From the NCBI GenBank assembly GCA_024640305.1, contig JAHEFG010000006.1:48306-112305 (forward strand): a stretch of 64,000 nucleotides of DNA, given 5' to 3'. Below the pieces are notes generated by a model, which made no database searches, had not been told where the DNA came from, and was given only the letters and a program-made list of their open reading frames with translations. A program made the translations under genes and the position numbers. Of this stretch, positions 46,310 to 56,147 are shown one piece after another. This DNA comes from Gammaproteobacteria bacterium (lineage in GTDB: Bacteria; Pseudomonadota; Gammaproteobacteria; Steroidobacterales; Woeseiaceae). The first letter of the stretch is position 1. The number at the start of each line of letters is the position of its first letter.

Positions 46310-46939
46310 CTAGTCAAAAAACACCCAGTGATCGATGACCAATCTCACTCTGGTATCGGCATTTTCTGCCGTCAGCCCCCTGGGCATGAGCTGCCCGCCG
46401 CCCTCAGCATAACTGGAAATGACCACGGACCAACCCCGTTGCCTGAGTCTTTCCAGCTGACCGTTTTTATCGAAAACTGTCTCGGCCGGCGCACGGGGAT
46501 CGGGAATGCCCAGCGCCCAGTAGCGCAAACTCGCCACCGGGATCGTCCAGCCATATCGAACCTGCAGCTCAGCCTCGGCGTCCCTGAGAACCGTGCGGTT
46601 ACCGTCCTTGTCAGTCAGAACGACGGATGAGCCATCTCCTTCTATCCTGATCGCCCCGGCGCCTAAAGGGCCGCTCGCGGTTGCGCTGAATTCATCCTGC
46701 TCCTGGGTCCAGCGCAGTTTGCCATTAAATCCATCGATCTCGCTGCGAACGGCAATGCGACCATGGAATTGCCAGTCGTCCAGTGCCGCGAGCACCAGGG
46801 TGCGCGTTTCCCAGGCTTCGATATTCGGCAACAGGGCGCTCTTGGGAGCCGCACAGCCATACATGAGCAACAGCGCAACGACAGGCGCGATGCGCCCGGC
46901 GAAGTTACTCAGAATCGGGGAAAAGGCGCTCACGTACAT
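46310..46939 (-). CDS. lolB: outer-membrane lipoprotein LolB
   Basis: 209 residues. The lipoprotein signal ends LLLMYGCAAP. The mature domain shows the LolB pattern WQFHGRIAVRSEIDGFNGKL RW, split here, then ASGPLGAGAIRIEGDG, LRYWALGIPDP and the C-terminal VRLVIDHW. LolB accepts lipoproteins from LolA and inserts them in the outer membrane, relevant to the several lipoproteins in this window. Its start lies 35 nt inside the end of the upstream TPR gene, a long overlap, but no later start preserves the lipobox. Confidence 0.93.
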   Translation of the reverse strand: MYVSAFSPILSNFAGRIAPVVALLLMYGCAAPKSALLPNIEAWETRTLVLAALDDWQFHGRIAVRSEIDGFNGKLRWTQEQDEFSATASGPLGAGAIRIEGDGSSVVLTDKDGNRTVLRDAEAELQVRYGWTIPVASLRYWALGIPDPRAPAETVFDKNGQLERLRQRGWSVVISSYAEGGGQLMPRGLTAENADTRVRLVIDHWVFFD

Positions 46940-48587
46940 CTTTTAGCAGCTCGCTGTCCGGATCCTTGACGTCCGCCTGGGCAAGCAATTCCAGTGCCTC
47001 ATCGGTGCGTTCAAGTGCCACCAGCACTTCTACGAGATGCGCAGCAACCTCGTGATCTGGATATTTTTCATATGCGATTTCGAGTTGCCCGGCGGCTTCG
47101 TCATAGCGACCAAGCTTGAAAAGCACCCAACCCAGACTATCGATAATGGCCGGGTTCTCCGGCGCAATCTTCAGCGCGCTGCGAATGTACTTTTCGGCTT
47201 CGCGATATTGTGTGGTTCGATCGGCCAGCGTATATCCCAGCGCGTTCAGGGTAGTTGCACTATCGGGCCAGCGGCGGGCTGCCTCACGATAGGCCTTGAT
47301 CGAGTCAACAACCCGATCCATACGCAACAGGAGCTCGGCTCTGCCGAGTACCAGCCCCTCTTCATCAGGCCTGAAGACGATCGCCTTGTCGAAGACATCT
47401 AGTGCTTCATCATGCCGCTGCAGTGAGTTCAATAGTTGCGCTCGGGCAACCAGCATATCGATCGCGTACTGCGGGTTCCTGTTGCCGAAATCGATGAGCC
47501 TTTGCAGCCCTGCTTCGGGATCCTCGCCCTGAAATGCCTCAAGTGCAGCGGCCCGCCGCTGCGCAGAGACTGCGTTCTGCCCACCCTGGACGTCGGCATA
47601 CAATCGAATCGCATGCTCGTACTCTTTCCGGTAGTCCGCTATTCGCGCGAGATAAAACAGCGCGTCCATAGTGAAGCGACCGCTGGCCAGGAGATCCATG
47701 AAGTCGTCCCAGGCTGCGTCGAGATTGTTCTGGCGAAAATTGATGATCGCCATCAGGCGCAACGCATCCGTGCGTGATGGTTGCTCAAGAAGTACCTGGT
47801 TAACCTGGCTCAGCGCATCGTCATCTCTGCCGTCTGACAGCAGCATCAGAGCCAGCTCCATACGCGCATCCGGATCCGGGTCGGGATCGTCACCAATGAT
47901 GCGAGCCGTATATTCGATGGCTTCGTCCCGTTCTCCTGATAACAACAGCGCGCGCGCATACAGCAGCTTCGCTTTGAGCCAATCAGGATCGAGCTCTGCC
48001 GCTCGCTGGGCGCGCAACTTCGCATGCTCGAAATCATCCGCCTGCAAAGCCGTGGCAGCCGCGGCATAGTTTGCTTTTGCCGAATTCTTGTAGGACTTGG
48101 TCAGCAGACGCATCAACGCGTCGACGTCCTGTGGGTTTTCATCAGCCAACAGCGGCATCAGCGACAGCAGTTGCTCATCCGCGTGCTGTTTGCCGCGTTT
48201 GATGAGCGTCTCGAAACTCTGCCGAGAGTCCTCGATCCTGCCAAGCCGCAATTCGAGCTGAGCGGTGTAGGCGAGCGCTTCATCGCTGGCCTCGTCCAGC
48301 TCCAGCCAACGAGCCGCAGACCGTAACGCCTCTTCGTTGAAGCCCAGGCCAAAAGCAGTGCGGGTTGCCAGACGTGCATTATCAACATTGTCGCTGAGCT
48401 CGGCGGCCATGCGATATTCCTGCACCGCGGTCAGGTAGTCATCGTTCTGCAGCGCAACTTCGGCCTGCAGGAGATGCACACCAACGGCTGCCCGGTTCTC
48501 ATCTTGTGCCAGTACGGGCACAGAAATGGCCAGCAACAGTGCCAAAAAGCCAAGAAAAGTGGGAATTCGTCGGGATAAGTCGCGCAT
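46905..48587 (-). CDS. TPR-repeat protein, exported, upstream of lolB
   Basis: 560 residues from the ATG at 48587 (MRDLSRRIPTFLGFLALLLA, then a signal peptide ending VPVLAQ); the frame opens six codons earlier. Many TPR units follow through the chain, e.g. AEVALQNDDYLTAVQEYRMA, QVNQVLLEQPSRTDALRLMA, AYREAARRWPDSATTLNALG and YEKYPDHEVAAHLVEVLV. Such a TPR protein next to lolB and divergent from hemA is the standard gammaproteobacterial arrangement. It likely acts as a periplasmic scaffold; the partner is unknown. Confidence 0.92.
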   Translation of the reverse strand: MRDLSRRIPTFLGFLALLLAISVPVLAQDENRAAVGVHLLQAEVALQNDDYLTAVQEYRMAAELSDNVDNARLATRTAFGLGFNEEALRSAARWLELDEASDEALAYTAQLELRLGRIEDSRQSFETLIKRGKQHADEQLLSLMPLLADENPQDVDALMRLLTKSYKNSAKANYAAAATALQADDFEHAKLRAQRAAELDPDWLKAKLLYARALLLSGERDEAIEYTARIIGDDPDPDPDARMELALMLLSDGRDDDALSQVNQVLLEQPSRTDALRLMAIINFRQNNLDAAWDDFMDLLASGRFTMDALFYLARIADYRKEYEHAIRLYADVQGGQNAVSAQRRAAALEAFQGEDPEAGLQRLIDFGNRNPQYAIDMLVARAQLLNSLQRHDEALDVFDKAIVFRPDEEGLVLGRAELLLRMDRVVDSIKAYREAARRWPDSATTLNALGYTLADRTTQYREAEKYIRSALKIAPENPAIIDSLGWVLFKLGRYDEAAGQLEIAYEKYPDHEVAAHLVEVLVALERTDEALELLAQADVKDPDSELLKDVRERLFPDSE

Positions 48588-48684
48588 TACTATTTTGGAG
48601 GTCATTCAGGGGCAGCCGTATATTTTGGGGTCTGTATATCAGAGACAAGGAACTGAGCCGTCAGTTCGCATACAATTATCCGCT

Positions 48685-49938
48685 ATGCGGCTGCAAATAC
48701 TTGGGCTAAACCATAACACGGCACCTCTCGAAGTTCGCGAACAAGTTGTTTTCGCGGGGGATGAGGTCGGCCGGGCGCTGCTGCGTCTGCGGGAAATTGA
48801 GGGCATTGACGAAGCGGTCTTGCTCTCGACGTGTAATCGAACCGAGTTTTATGTCATCACTGGTGACAATGGCCGCGAGGCGTTGCAGTCCTGGTTACAC
48901 AGCGAACGTGCGCTAGATGGCGCCTTTAGCGACTCCTTGTTCTCACTCGAGGCAGACGAAGCGATTCGGCATATTTTCCGTGTTGCCTGCGGGCTCGACT
49001 CGATGGTGCTCGGCGAACCGCAGATACTGGGGCAACTAAAGGACGCATTTCGCAGTGCCCAGCAAAGTGGCACAGCAGGCAAGCAGCTGGAGCGTCTGTT
49101 CCAGCACACCTTTTCGGTGGCGAAAAAGGTGCGCACCGATACCGAGATCGGGACTAATCCGGTTTCGGTCGCTTCGGCGGCGGTCAGCCTCGCGCAGCAG
49201 TTCTTCTCCAATTTTGCGAAGCACACAGCGCTGCTCGTAGGTGCCGGCGTTACCGTTGAGCTCCTGGCCAAACACCTGTCCGCCCGGCAAATTGGTCGGT
49301 TGTTTGTCGCCAACCGGGACGTTGATCGAGCACGCCACCTGGCTGGTCAGTTCGGCGGGTATGCGCTGCCGCTGTCTGAACTCGAAGGCACGCTGCCCGA
49401 GGCCGATATTCTTATCACCTCAACAGCCAGCCCTGAGCCGATTATTACAAGCGAACAAATGCAGGCCGCCATCACTGTTCGCAAACGCAAGCCCATTTTT
49501 GCGGTGGATATCGCGGTGCCGCGTGATATCGCTGCGGATGTGGCCGACCTGGACGATGTCTACCTGTACACGATCGATGACCTGCACAAGGTTATTCAGC
49601 AAGGCCAGACCAATCGCGAAGCCGCGGCGGTAGACGCCAATCGAATTCTCGACGACGAAATTCGTCGATACCTGAGCATCGAGCGCGCAAAGAAAGTATC
49701 GCCGGTTATTACGTCGCTGCGGGAACACGGTGAGTCGATTCGCGAAGCCGTTCTGCATGAAGCGCAAAGGCGGCTCAATAAGGGCGTCGATAGCCGAGAA
49801 GTCGTCGAATTTGCAACTGCATCGCTGTTGAAGAAATTGCTACACAACCCAAGCGTGCGTCTGCGCGAAGCTGGCGAGGCCAGTGAGTTAGAGATCATCG
49901 AAGCCACTCGATCCCTGTTTGGCATCGACGACGACTGA
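48685..49938 (+). CDS. hemA: glutamyl-tRNA reductase
   Basis: 417 residues from the ATG at 48685, which aligns with the family start ([20 protein letters not shown]); the longer frame overlaps the divergent TPR gene. The catalytic Cys is in [47 protein letters not shown] and the NADPH site [14 protein letters not shown] follow. It reduces glutamyl-tRNA to glutamate-1-semialdehyde, the first step of C5 heme biosynthesis. Heme supply is notable here given the more than 60 heme sites encoded at the left end, but position is simply the conserved hemA-prfA locus. Confidence 0.96.
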   Translation: MRLQILGLNHNTAPLEVREQVVFAGDEVGRALLRLREIEGIDEAVLLSTCNRTEFYVITGDNGREALQSWLHSERALDGAFSDSLFSLEADEAIRHIFRVACGLDSMVLGEPQILGQLKDAFRSAQQSGTAGKQLERLFQHTFSVAKKVRTDTEIGTNPVSVASAAVSLAQQFFSNFAKHTALLVGAGVTVELLAKHLSARQIGRLFVANRDVDRARHLAGQFGGYALPLSELEGTLPEADILITSTASPEPIITSEQMQAAITVRKRKPIFAVDIAVPRDIAADVADLDDVYLYTIDDLHKVIQQGQTNREAAAVDANRILDDEIRRYLSIERAKKVSPVITSLREHGESIREAVLHEAQRRLNKGVDSREVVEFATASLLKKLLHNPSVRLREAGEASELEIIEATRSLFGIDDD

Positions 49939-49949
49939 AAGGAATTCAG

Positions 49950-51032
49950 GTGAAGGACTCCATACGCAACAAGCTAGAGTCGGTGGCAGACCGCTTCGAG
50001 GAGATTTCGGGCTTGCTCGCGGACCCGGATGTCATTTCCGACCAGAACCAATTTCGGGATCTGTCGAAGGAGTACTCGCGCGTCGAACCGATTGTTAAAT
50101 TGTTCGGCGATTTTGAGTCGATCGAGGAAGAGATCGCCGCAGCGAAGGAAATGACCGAAGATGCTGACAGCGAAATTCGCGATATGGGGCAACAGGAGCT
50201 GGACGAGCTCATGGTGCGTCGCGAAGAACTGCTTGTCGATCTGCAGAAATCGCTAATTCCGACAGACCCTTACGACGACAGTAATATCTTTCTGGAGGTG
50301 CGGGCCGGCACCGGTGGCGATGAAGCCGCCATTTTTGCGGGCGATCTTTTTCGGATGTATTCGAAGTACGCAGAATCCATGAGTTGGAATGTCGAGATAA
50401 TCAGCGCACGCGAAGGTGAGCACGGCGGTTACAAGGAGATCATCAGCCGCATGACCGGCAATGGCATTTACGCGAAGCTCAAGTTCGAATCGGGCGCGCA
50501 TCGCGTGCAGCGAGTGCCAACAACGGAGTCACAGGGACGCATTCACACGTCCGCCTGCACGGTGGCTGTCTTGCCAGAACCGGACGAGGTAGAGGCCGAG
50601 GAAGTGAACCCCGCCGATCTGCGTATCGATACGTACCGCGCATCTGGTGCTGGCGGGCAGCACGTCAACAAGACGGATTCTGCAGTACGCCTCACCCACA
50701 TACCTTCGGGGATCGTCGTCGAGTGCCAGGACGAGCGATCGCAGCACAAGAACCGGGCAAGAGCGATGTCGCTGTTACAGGCTCGCTTACTGGACGCCAA
50801 AGTCTCCGCGCAGGCCACCGAACAGGCGGAGGCGCGCAAATCACTGGTAGGCTCGGGCGACCGGTCTGAGCGAATTCGTACCTATAACTTTCCACAGGGA
50901 CGGGTCACAGACCACCGCATCAACCTGACGTTGTACAAACTCGATGAAATACTCGAAGGCAGCCTCGATCAGGTCGTGCAACCGTTGATAAACGAATATC
51001 AGGCCGACCAGCTCGCCGCACTCTCCGACTGA
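49950..51032 (+). CDS. prfA: peptide chain release factor 1
   Basis: 360 residues from a GTG at 49950 with a strong AAGGA site 8-11 nt before it. The anticodon-mimic tripeptide P-T-T ([14 protein letters not shown]) identifies RF1 (reads UAA/UAG), and [19 protein letters not shown] holds the GGQ that triggers hydrolysis. It starts 11 nt after hemA. Its methyltransferase PrmC is separated from it by a convergent gene pair, unlike the usual prfA-prmC adjacency. Confidence 0.97.
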   Translation: MKDSIRNKLESVADRFEEISGLLADPDVISDQNQFRDLSKEYSRVEPIVKLFGDFESIEEEIAAAKEMTEDADSEIRDMGQQELDELMVRREELLVDLQKSLIPTDPYDDSNIFLEVRAGTGGDEAAIFAGDLFRMYSKYAESMSWNVEIISAREGEHGGYKEIISRMTGNGIYAKLKFESGAHRVQRVPTTESQGRIHTSACTVAVLPEPDEVEAEEVNPADLRIDTYRASGAGGQHVNKTDSAVRLTHIPSGIVVECQDERSQHKNRARAMSLLQARLLDAKVSAQATEQAEARKSLVGSGDRSERIRTYNFPQGRVTDHRINLTLYKLDEILEGSLDQVVQPLINEYQADQLAALSD

Positions 51033-51098
51033 TTCTGTCCGTTAACCACCTGGTCCCGCGATGTTCGGATCACTACACGGCCGTCTAGCCTGGCATCA

Positions 51099-51145
51099 TT
51101 TTTTCCGGAATGGCTCGCTTCGCTGCGCTTTATTTCCGAAAAAAA
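51099..51145. terminator. bidirectional terminator between prfA and cystathionine gamma-lyase
   Basis: Inverted arms TTTTTTCCGGAA (51099-51110) and TTTCCGAAAAAAA (51133-51145) enclose a GC-rich loop, with T-tracts on both strands, exactly between convergent genes. Confidence 0.7.
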
Positions 51146-51191
51146 GATCCCACGCTCCCGGCCCTACGATCATCATCGCGAGATCTGCGAG

Positions 51192-52358
51192 TTACGGAGT
51201 TCCGAGTGCCTGGTCGAGGTCGGCGATCAGGTCGTCGAGCGCTTCGATGCCCACCGACAGTCGAATCAGTTGATCCGAGATGCCGAGCTTGGCGCGCTCA
51301 TCTGCCGGTACTGATGCATGCGTCATGATCGCGGGATGGTCGACGAGGCTTTCTACGCCACCGAGACTCTCCGCCAGCGAAAATACCTGACAGCGCTCGA
51401 GGAAGCGCCGCGCATTTTCAAGGTCACCTTTGATGAAGAAAGTTACGATGCCACCAAAATCGTCCATCTGCTTTTTGGCCACCTCATGTTGCGGATGTGA
51501 TGGCAGTCCCGGGTAAAGCACACTATCGACACGCTCATCCTGCTCAAGCCAGCTGGCTATCTTTGCTGCGCTCGCGCAGTGTCGCTCCATGCGAACATCA
51601 AGGGTCTTGACTCCACGCAATGCCAGGAAACTGTCGAACGGCCCGAGAATGGCGCCGATCGAGTTTTGCAAATACGCGAGCCGCTCTGCCAATGCATCGT
51701 CGTTCGTAACCGCGATACCCCCGACCATGTCGGAGTGCCCATTAATGAACTTCGTAGCCGAATGCATGACGATATCGCAACCAAATTCGAGTGGGCGCTG
51801 CAAATATGGCGTCGCAAAAGTGTTGTCCGCGACGAGCAAGATGTTGTGGGCCTTCGCAATCGCAGCGACGGCCAGTAAGTCGACGATCTTAAGCAGCGGA
51901 TTTGTAGGGCTTTCTACCCAGATCATTTTCGTGTTGTCACGTACGGATGCCTGCAATGCGGCAATATCCGTCAAATCTACGTAGCTGAACTCGACGCCCG
52001 CACTATTTCTGCGGACACCTTCGAACAGGCGGCGCGTACCACCGTAGAGGTCATCCATCGCAATAACGTGGCTGCCGCTATCCACAAGCTCGAGAATCGT
52101 CGCCGTTGCTGCCATGCCGGATGCAAAGGCGAAACCACGTGTTCCCGATTCAAGATCAGCAATACATCTTTCAAAAGCGAAGCGGGTTGGATTGTGGGTG
52201 CGCGAATACTCGTAACCCTGATGAACGCCCGGACTCGCCTGTACGTAGGTCGATGTAGCATAAATCGGCGGCATGATCGCACCGGTGGTCGGATCCGGGC
52301 TTTGTCCGGCATGTATCGTGCGCGTCGCGAACGCTTTCTTTTTATCAGTAGTGCTCAT
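51192..52358 (-). CDS. cystathionine gamma-lyase/synthase family PLP enzyme
   Basis: 388 residues of the Cys/Met-metabolism PLP family. YEYSRTHNPTRFAFERCIAD, the cofactor-contact AFASGMAATATILEL, VADNTFATPYLQRPLEFG and the PLP lysine in HSATKFINGHSDMVGG are clear. Family members include MetB (synthase) and CGL (lyase), hard to separate by sequence. The 12-nt gap to a cystathionine beta-synthase upstream in the same operon argues for the lyase, completing reverse transsulfuration from homocysteine to cysteine. It is convergent with prfA. Confidence 0.9.
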   Translation of the reverse strand: MSTTDKKKAFATRTIHAGQSPDPTTGAIMPPIYATSTYVQASPGVHQGYEYSRTHNPTRFAFERCIADLESGTRGFAFASGMAATATILELVDSGSHVIAMDDLYGGTRRLFEGVRRNSAGVEFSYVDLTDIAALQASVRDNTKMIWVESPTNPLLKIVDLLAVAAIAKAHNILLVADNTFATPYLQRPLEFGCDIVMHSATKFINGHSDMVGGIAVTNDDALAERLAYLQNSIGAILGPFDSFLALRGVKTLDVRMERHCASAAKIASWLEQDERVDSVLYPGLPSHPQHEVAKKQMDDFGGIVTFFIKGDLENARRFLERCQVFSLAESLGGVESLVDHPAIMTHASVPADERAKLGISDQLIRLSVGIEALDDLIADLDQALGTP

Positions 52359-52370
52359 TGTTGGAGTATC

Positions 52371-53732
52371 TCAGATCTGCCGACGCAGGTAATTCAAAAC
52401 ATCAGAGCGCGTAATCAAGCCGTAAAATACCTCGCCATCCATGATTGCCGCGTATGGCTGAACGTGCAACATTGAGACGAGGTTATTAATGCTCGTATCC
52501 TTGTCGAGCTTGATAAATGCCGTCTCCATTGCATCCGCAACATCTGCGTTCATGAGTTCAGGTTTGCCAAAGACGAACTGGATGATCGCATCCTCAGTAA
52601 CAACGCCAACGAGATTGCCTTTGTCCATCACCGGCAGCTGTGAAAAGCCCGCATTGCGCAGCCGATTGTGAGCGGTCGTCAAGACGTCAGTTGGACCAAC
52701 CGTAATCGTCGCTCGCTCGTTATGCGGCCTGCCGATCAGGTCACGGAGATCTCCACATTGCTCACGCTTGATGAAGCCCTGGTCTTCCAACCAGAAGTTG
52801 TTGTACAGCTTAGAGAGATACTTGTTGCCCGTATCGCAGGCGAAAGTAACAACGCGTTTGGCCTCCGTTTGTTCGCGACAGTACTTCAGGGCGGCTGCCA
52901 GTAAAGTGCCGGTTGACGAACCCGCCAGAACACCTTCCTCACGCAGTAGTTTGCGCGCCGTCGCAAAAGATTCGTAGTCGGAAATTGCGAACGCTTTTCT
53001 TATGCGGCTGAAATCTGCTATCGAAGGAATGAAGTCCTCACCGATACCCTCGACTAGCCAGCTGCTCGCTTCTCCCAACTCGCCTTTATTGACGTAATCA
53101 GTGAGCACCGAACCAACCGGATCAGCGAGAATCAGATCAACACCTGGTGCGTGCTCGTCAAGATACTTGCTAATGCCGGACACCGTGCCACTCGAACCAA
53201 CGCCGAGTACTATCGCGTCCACATCGCCGTTCATCTGCTCGACTATTTCCGGGCCCGTTGTCTTTTCATGCGCCAGCGAATTGTCGGGATTACCAAATTG
53301 ATTGATAAAATAGGCGCCCTGCTCTGTTGCGATGCGTTGCCCTAGATCCTGGTAGTACTCCGGGTGCCCCCTGCCGACATCCGAGCGCGTCAGAACAACC
53401 TCCGCACCCATCGCGCGCAGATTGAAGATTTTCTCCTGGCTCATTTTATCCGGCAACACGAGGATCATCTTGTAGCCCTTTTGAGCCGCGACAAGCGCCA
53501 GGCCCAGGCCCGTATTTCCAGCTGTTGCCTCGACGAGTGTGTCTCCGGGGCTGATATCACCGCGCTTCTCGGCTTCCTCGATCATCGAGATACCGATACG
53601 ATCCTTGATCGACCCCCCCGGGTTCATGAATTCAAGTTTAAGAAACAGCCGGCATGGCCCCGTGTCGAGATGTGTAAGCTCGAGCATTGGCGTTCGACCC
53701 ACAAGGTCGAGAATGTTGGAATAGACGTTCAT
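52371..53732 (-). CDS. cystathionine beta-synthase with CBS-domain pair
   Basis: 453 residues. The PLP core starts at residue 1 (no heme-binding N-terminal region as in animals): MNPGGSIKDRIGISMIEEAE with the PLP lysine, EATAGNTGLGLALVAAQKGY, and the phosphate loop GVGSSGTVSGISKYL. Two CBS domains close the protein (residues about 335-453: VGPTDVLTTAHNRLRNAGFS; DKDTSINNLVSMLHVQPYAA). It joins serine and homocysteine to cystathionine. It is first in the pair with the lyase. Cysteine synthase is excluded by the CBS domains and partner gene, although OASS-like activity is possible. Confidence 0.92.
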   Translation of the reverse strand: MNVYSNILDLVGRTPMLELTHLDTGPCRLFLKLEFMNPGGSIKDRIGISMIEEAEKRGDISPGDTLVEATAGNTGLGLALVAAQKGYKMILVLPDKMSQEKIFNLRAMGAEVVLTRSDVGRGHPEYYQDLGQRIATEQGAYFINQFGNPDNSLAHEKTTGPEIVEQMNGDVDAIVLGVGSSGTVSGISKYLDEHAPGVDLILADPVGSVLTDYVNKGELGEASSWLVEGIGEDFIPSIADFSRIRKAFAISDYESFATARKLLREEGVLAGSSTGTLLAAALKYCREQTEAKRVVTFACDTGNKYLSKLYNNFWLEDQGFIKREQCGDLRDLIGRPHNERATITVGPTDVLTTAHNRLRNAGFSQLPVMDKGNLVGVVTEDAIIQFVFGKPELMNADVADAMETAFIKLDKDTSINNLVSMLHVQPYAAIMDGEVFYGLITRSDVLNYLRRQI

Positions 53733-53829
53733 AGAATGTTGGAGGCGGGTTAGCCAGTATGGTTACAATTGAAAGTAGTATGCAGTGTACGCGATGCGCG
53801 TGTCCTGCGACCAGAGCAGGCGGCGAAAA

Positions 53830-54687
53830 GTGAGCAACGCACTGACCATAAGATCGGTTCTCGCCCAGACAGCGGCCCGGCTTGACGACGTCAGTGAGTC
53901 GGGTCGACTCGACGCCGAAATACTGCTCGCGCGAGCTATTGATATGCCACGCAGCTACCTGTTTGCCCATCCCGAAGACACTATTGACGATGCGTCGGCT
54001 GAACGACTGGAGACAACAGTTCAGCTGCGGCTGTCGGGCGAACCGATGGCCTATATCACGGGCGTGAAAGAATTCTGGTCGCTCGAGCTCATGGTGAGCC
54101 CGGCAACGCTGGTGCCGAGACCTGAAACCGAGATTCTTGTGGAAAGTGCGTTACGCGAAATACCGCGCGATGCGGCCTGGCGCATACTTGATCTGGGCAC
54201 GGGAAGTGGTGCGATAGCACTGGCCATTGCCAGTGATCGACCACTCTGCGATGTCACCGCGGTTGATATTAGCCCGGAAGCACTAGCGATCGCACAGCAA
54301 AATGCGCGGCAACTCACGATCAGCAATGTCAGCTTTCTCGAAGGCGACTGGATCGAACCCGTCGCAGACCAGCGCTTCGCGGTGATCTGCTCCAACCCAC
54401 CCTACGTCTCCGAAGGTGACGAGGCACTCGCCGCGCTGGCCGCAGAACCAAGGCTCGCCCTTTTGTCTGGCAACAGCGGTCTCGATGCAATCGAGTTGCT
54501 GGCTCGCGACTGTGTTTCGATAATTGCAGACAATGGCACCCTGTTCCTGGAACACGGCGCAACGCAAAAGGATCAGGTCGCCGAAATTCTGAAGTCGTAT
54601 GGCTGGACCTCGATCCAGTGTTACGATGACTACGCAGGGCACCCACGCGTGACCTGCGCCCATTTTTCCAACAGCGAGACACCATGA
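53830..54687 (+). CDS. prmC: release-factor glutamine methyltransferase
   Basis: 285 residues from the GTG at 53830, which has an AGGCGG ribosome-binding site; earlier starts at 53785 (GTG) and 53794 (ATG) extend into sequence unlike the family. The helical N-domain ([20 protein letters not shown]) is followed by the SAM fold: [27 protein letters not shown], and the catalytic [10 protein letters not shown]. It methylates the Gln of the GGQ motif in RF1 and RF2. It is coupled to ppiB by a 4-nt overlap. Confidence 0.93.
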   Translation: MSNALTIRSVLAQTAARLDDVSESGRLDAEILLARAIDMPRSYLFAHPEDTIDDASAERLETTVQLRLSGEPMAYITGVKEFWSLELMVSPATLVPRPETEILVESALREIPRDAAWRILDLGTGSGAIALAIASDRPLCDVTAVDISPEALAIAQQNARQLTISNVSFLEGDWIEPVADQRFAVICSNPPYVSEGDEALAALAAEPRLALLSGNSGLDAIELLARDCVSIIADNGTLFLEHGATQKDQVAEILKSYGWTSIQCYDDYAGHPRVTCAHFSNSETP

Positions 54688-55169
54688 TTACAATCAAGAC
54701 AAACCACGGCGATATTTGCGTCGAACTTTTTGAAGACAAGGCACCAATTTCCTGCGAAAACTTTCGCCAGTACGTCACCGATGGCCATTTCACCGATACG
54801 ATTTTCCACCGCGTTATTCCGAATTTCATGATTCAGTGCGGCGGAATGGACGAGAACATGTCCAGCAAACCGACGCGCGACCCCATCAAAAATGAAGCTG
54901 ACAACGGCGAACCAAATATCAGAGGCACACTGGCGATGGCCCGTACTGGCGTTGTCGACAGTGCTACGTCCCAGTTTTTTATCAATGTTAGCGACAATGA
55001 CTTCCTGAACCACGGTGGCCGCGACTTCGGTTATGCCGTGTTTGGGCGTGTCAACGACGGCATGGACGTTGTCGACAAGATTGCTGCCGTGCCCACGGGA
55101 AGTCGCGCCGGGCACCAGGACGTGCCACTCGATACTGTGACTATCCTGGAAGTCACAATCGACGACTAG
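54684..55169 (+). CDS. ppiB: cyclophilin-type peptidyl-prolyl isomerase
   Basis: 161 residues, the short cytoplasmic PpiB form with no signal peptide. Catalytic segments are [34 protein letters not shown] and [20 protein letters not shown]. It speeds proline isomerisation during protein folding. It overlaps prmC by 4 nt (ATGA) and precedes the MoeB-like gene by 13 nt, so all three are one unit. Confidence 0.95.
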   Translation: MITIKTNHGDICVELFEDKAPISCENFRQYVTDGHFTDTIFHRVIPNFMIQCGGMDENMSSKPTRDPIKNEADNGEPNIRGTLAMARTGVVDSATSQFFINVSDNDFLNHGGRDFGYAVFGRVNDGMDVVDKIAAVPTGSRAGHQDVPLDTVTILEVTIDD

Positions 55170-55182
55170 CGCCACTGCGGCG

Positions 55183-55947
55183 ATGTCCGAACCAAATCCA
55201 AACCTGAGCCGTCACGCCCGACACCTTGCATTGACGCAAGTTGGGGCGAACGGCCAGGCGCGGATCGACAAGTCTTCTGCGTTACTCATTGGCGTGGGCG
55301 GCATTGGCTGCGCCGCCGCGAGCTACCTAGTCGCCAGCGGCGTAGGCCGTGTCATTTTGTGTGATTTCGATACTGTCGACGAAACCAACCTCGGTCGGCA
55401 GACCATCTACTCACCGAATGACGTCGGTAAGCAGAAAGCTACGGTTGCGGCATCGCGATTTGCGGCAACAAACCCCGACATCGAAATTACGGCAATCACT
55501 GATCGCCTCGATGATGACGCGCTTGCCGCGGCAGTTGCTGCCGCCGACGTGGTCCTGGATGGCTCGGACAACTTCGCCACGAGGTTCCAGGTAAACAACG
55601 CCTGTGTAACAGCAGGTCGCTGCCTTGTCTCCGGCGCGGCAATACGCCTCGAAGGGCAGCTGGCTGTTTTTGGCCCGGACTTCGACACGTCGCCGTGCTA
55701 CCGCTGCCTGTATCAGGAAAGAGACGAGTCTCTCGAGAGTTGCGCAGGCAATGGTGTATTGGCAGCGGTTCCTGGCGTCATCGGCACACTAATGGCAGCT
55801 GAGGCACTCAAGTATCTTGCTGGCATCGACTCGACTCGTGGCAGGCTACTTCTGTTTGACGCCGCAAGCGGCGACTTCAGGTCTGTTGTTATTTCAAAGC
55901 GAGGCGATTGCCCGGTTTGTAAAACTAACAGTAGAAGATCACCTTAA
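55183..55947 (+). CDS. moeB: MoeB/ThiF-family sulfur-carrier adenylyltransferase
   Basis: 254 residues. The E1-like nucleotide fold shows LLIGVGGIGCAAASYLVASG, VILCDFDTVDETNLGRQTIY and VVLDGSDNFATRFQVNNACV. Two Cys pairs that bind zinc are present (CYRCLY and CPVC near the end), and ESCAGNGVLAAVPGVIGTLM is family-typical. It adenylates the C-terminal Gly-Gly of MoaD or ThiS. Position after hemA-prfA-prmC is the classical place for moeB, so molybdopterin synthesis is the likely role, but ThiF cannot be ruled out by sequence alone. Confidence 0.88.
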   Translation: MSEPNPNLSRHARHLALTQVGANGQARIDKSSALLIGVGGIGCAAASYLVASGVGRVILCDFDTVDETNLGRQTIYSPNDVGKQKATVAASRFAATNPDIEITAITDRLDDDALAAAVAAADVVLDGSDNFATRFQVNNACVTAGRCLVSGAAIRLEGQLAVFGPDFDTSPCYRCLYQERDESLESCAGNGVLAAVPGVIGTLMAAEALKYLAGIDSTRGRLLLFDAASGDFRSVVISKRGDCPVCKTNSRRSP

Positions 55948-56060
55948 TAGAAACAGTAAGTCAAATGGCCCGCCCTCACCTTTTTGGCCGTCACGTTCAG
56001 CCAAAAGTTACCCAGGATCAGCAGAACGCTACGTTTTCGCTACGTTGTCGAAATTTCTTC

Positions 56061-56147
56061 GAATGTCTGCTTTCACCAATAACAGCCGCTCGAGTGTCTC
56101 AAATTGGCGCTGTGTGACAGTCTGCTAACGGCCAAGAGCAGACATTC
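56061..56147. repeat. palindromic dispersed repeat, copy 1
   Basis: Ends GAATGTCTGCT and AGCAGACATTC are an 11-bp perfect inverted pair; the interior holds CAGCCGCT and a GGCC core as in other copies. It overlaps the last bases of the FG-GAP gene. The rest of the 198-nt spacer after moeB shows nothing else. Confidence 0.8.
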
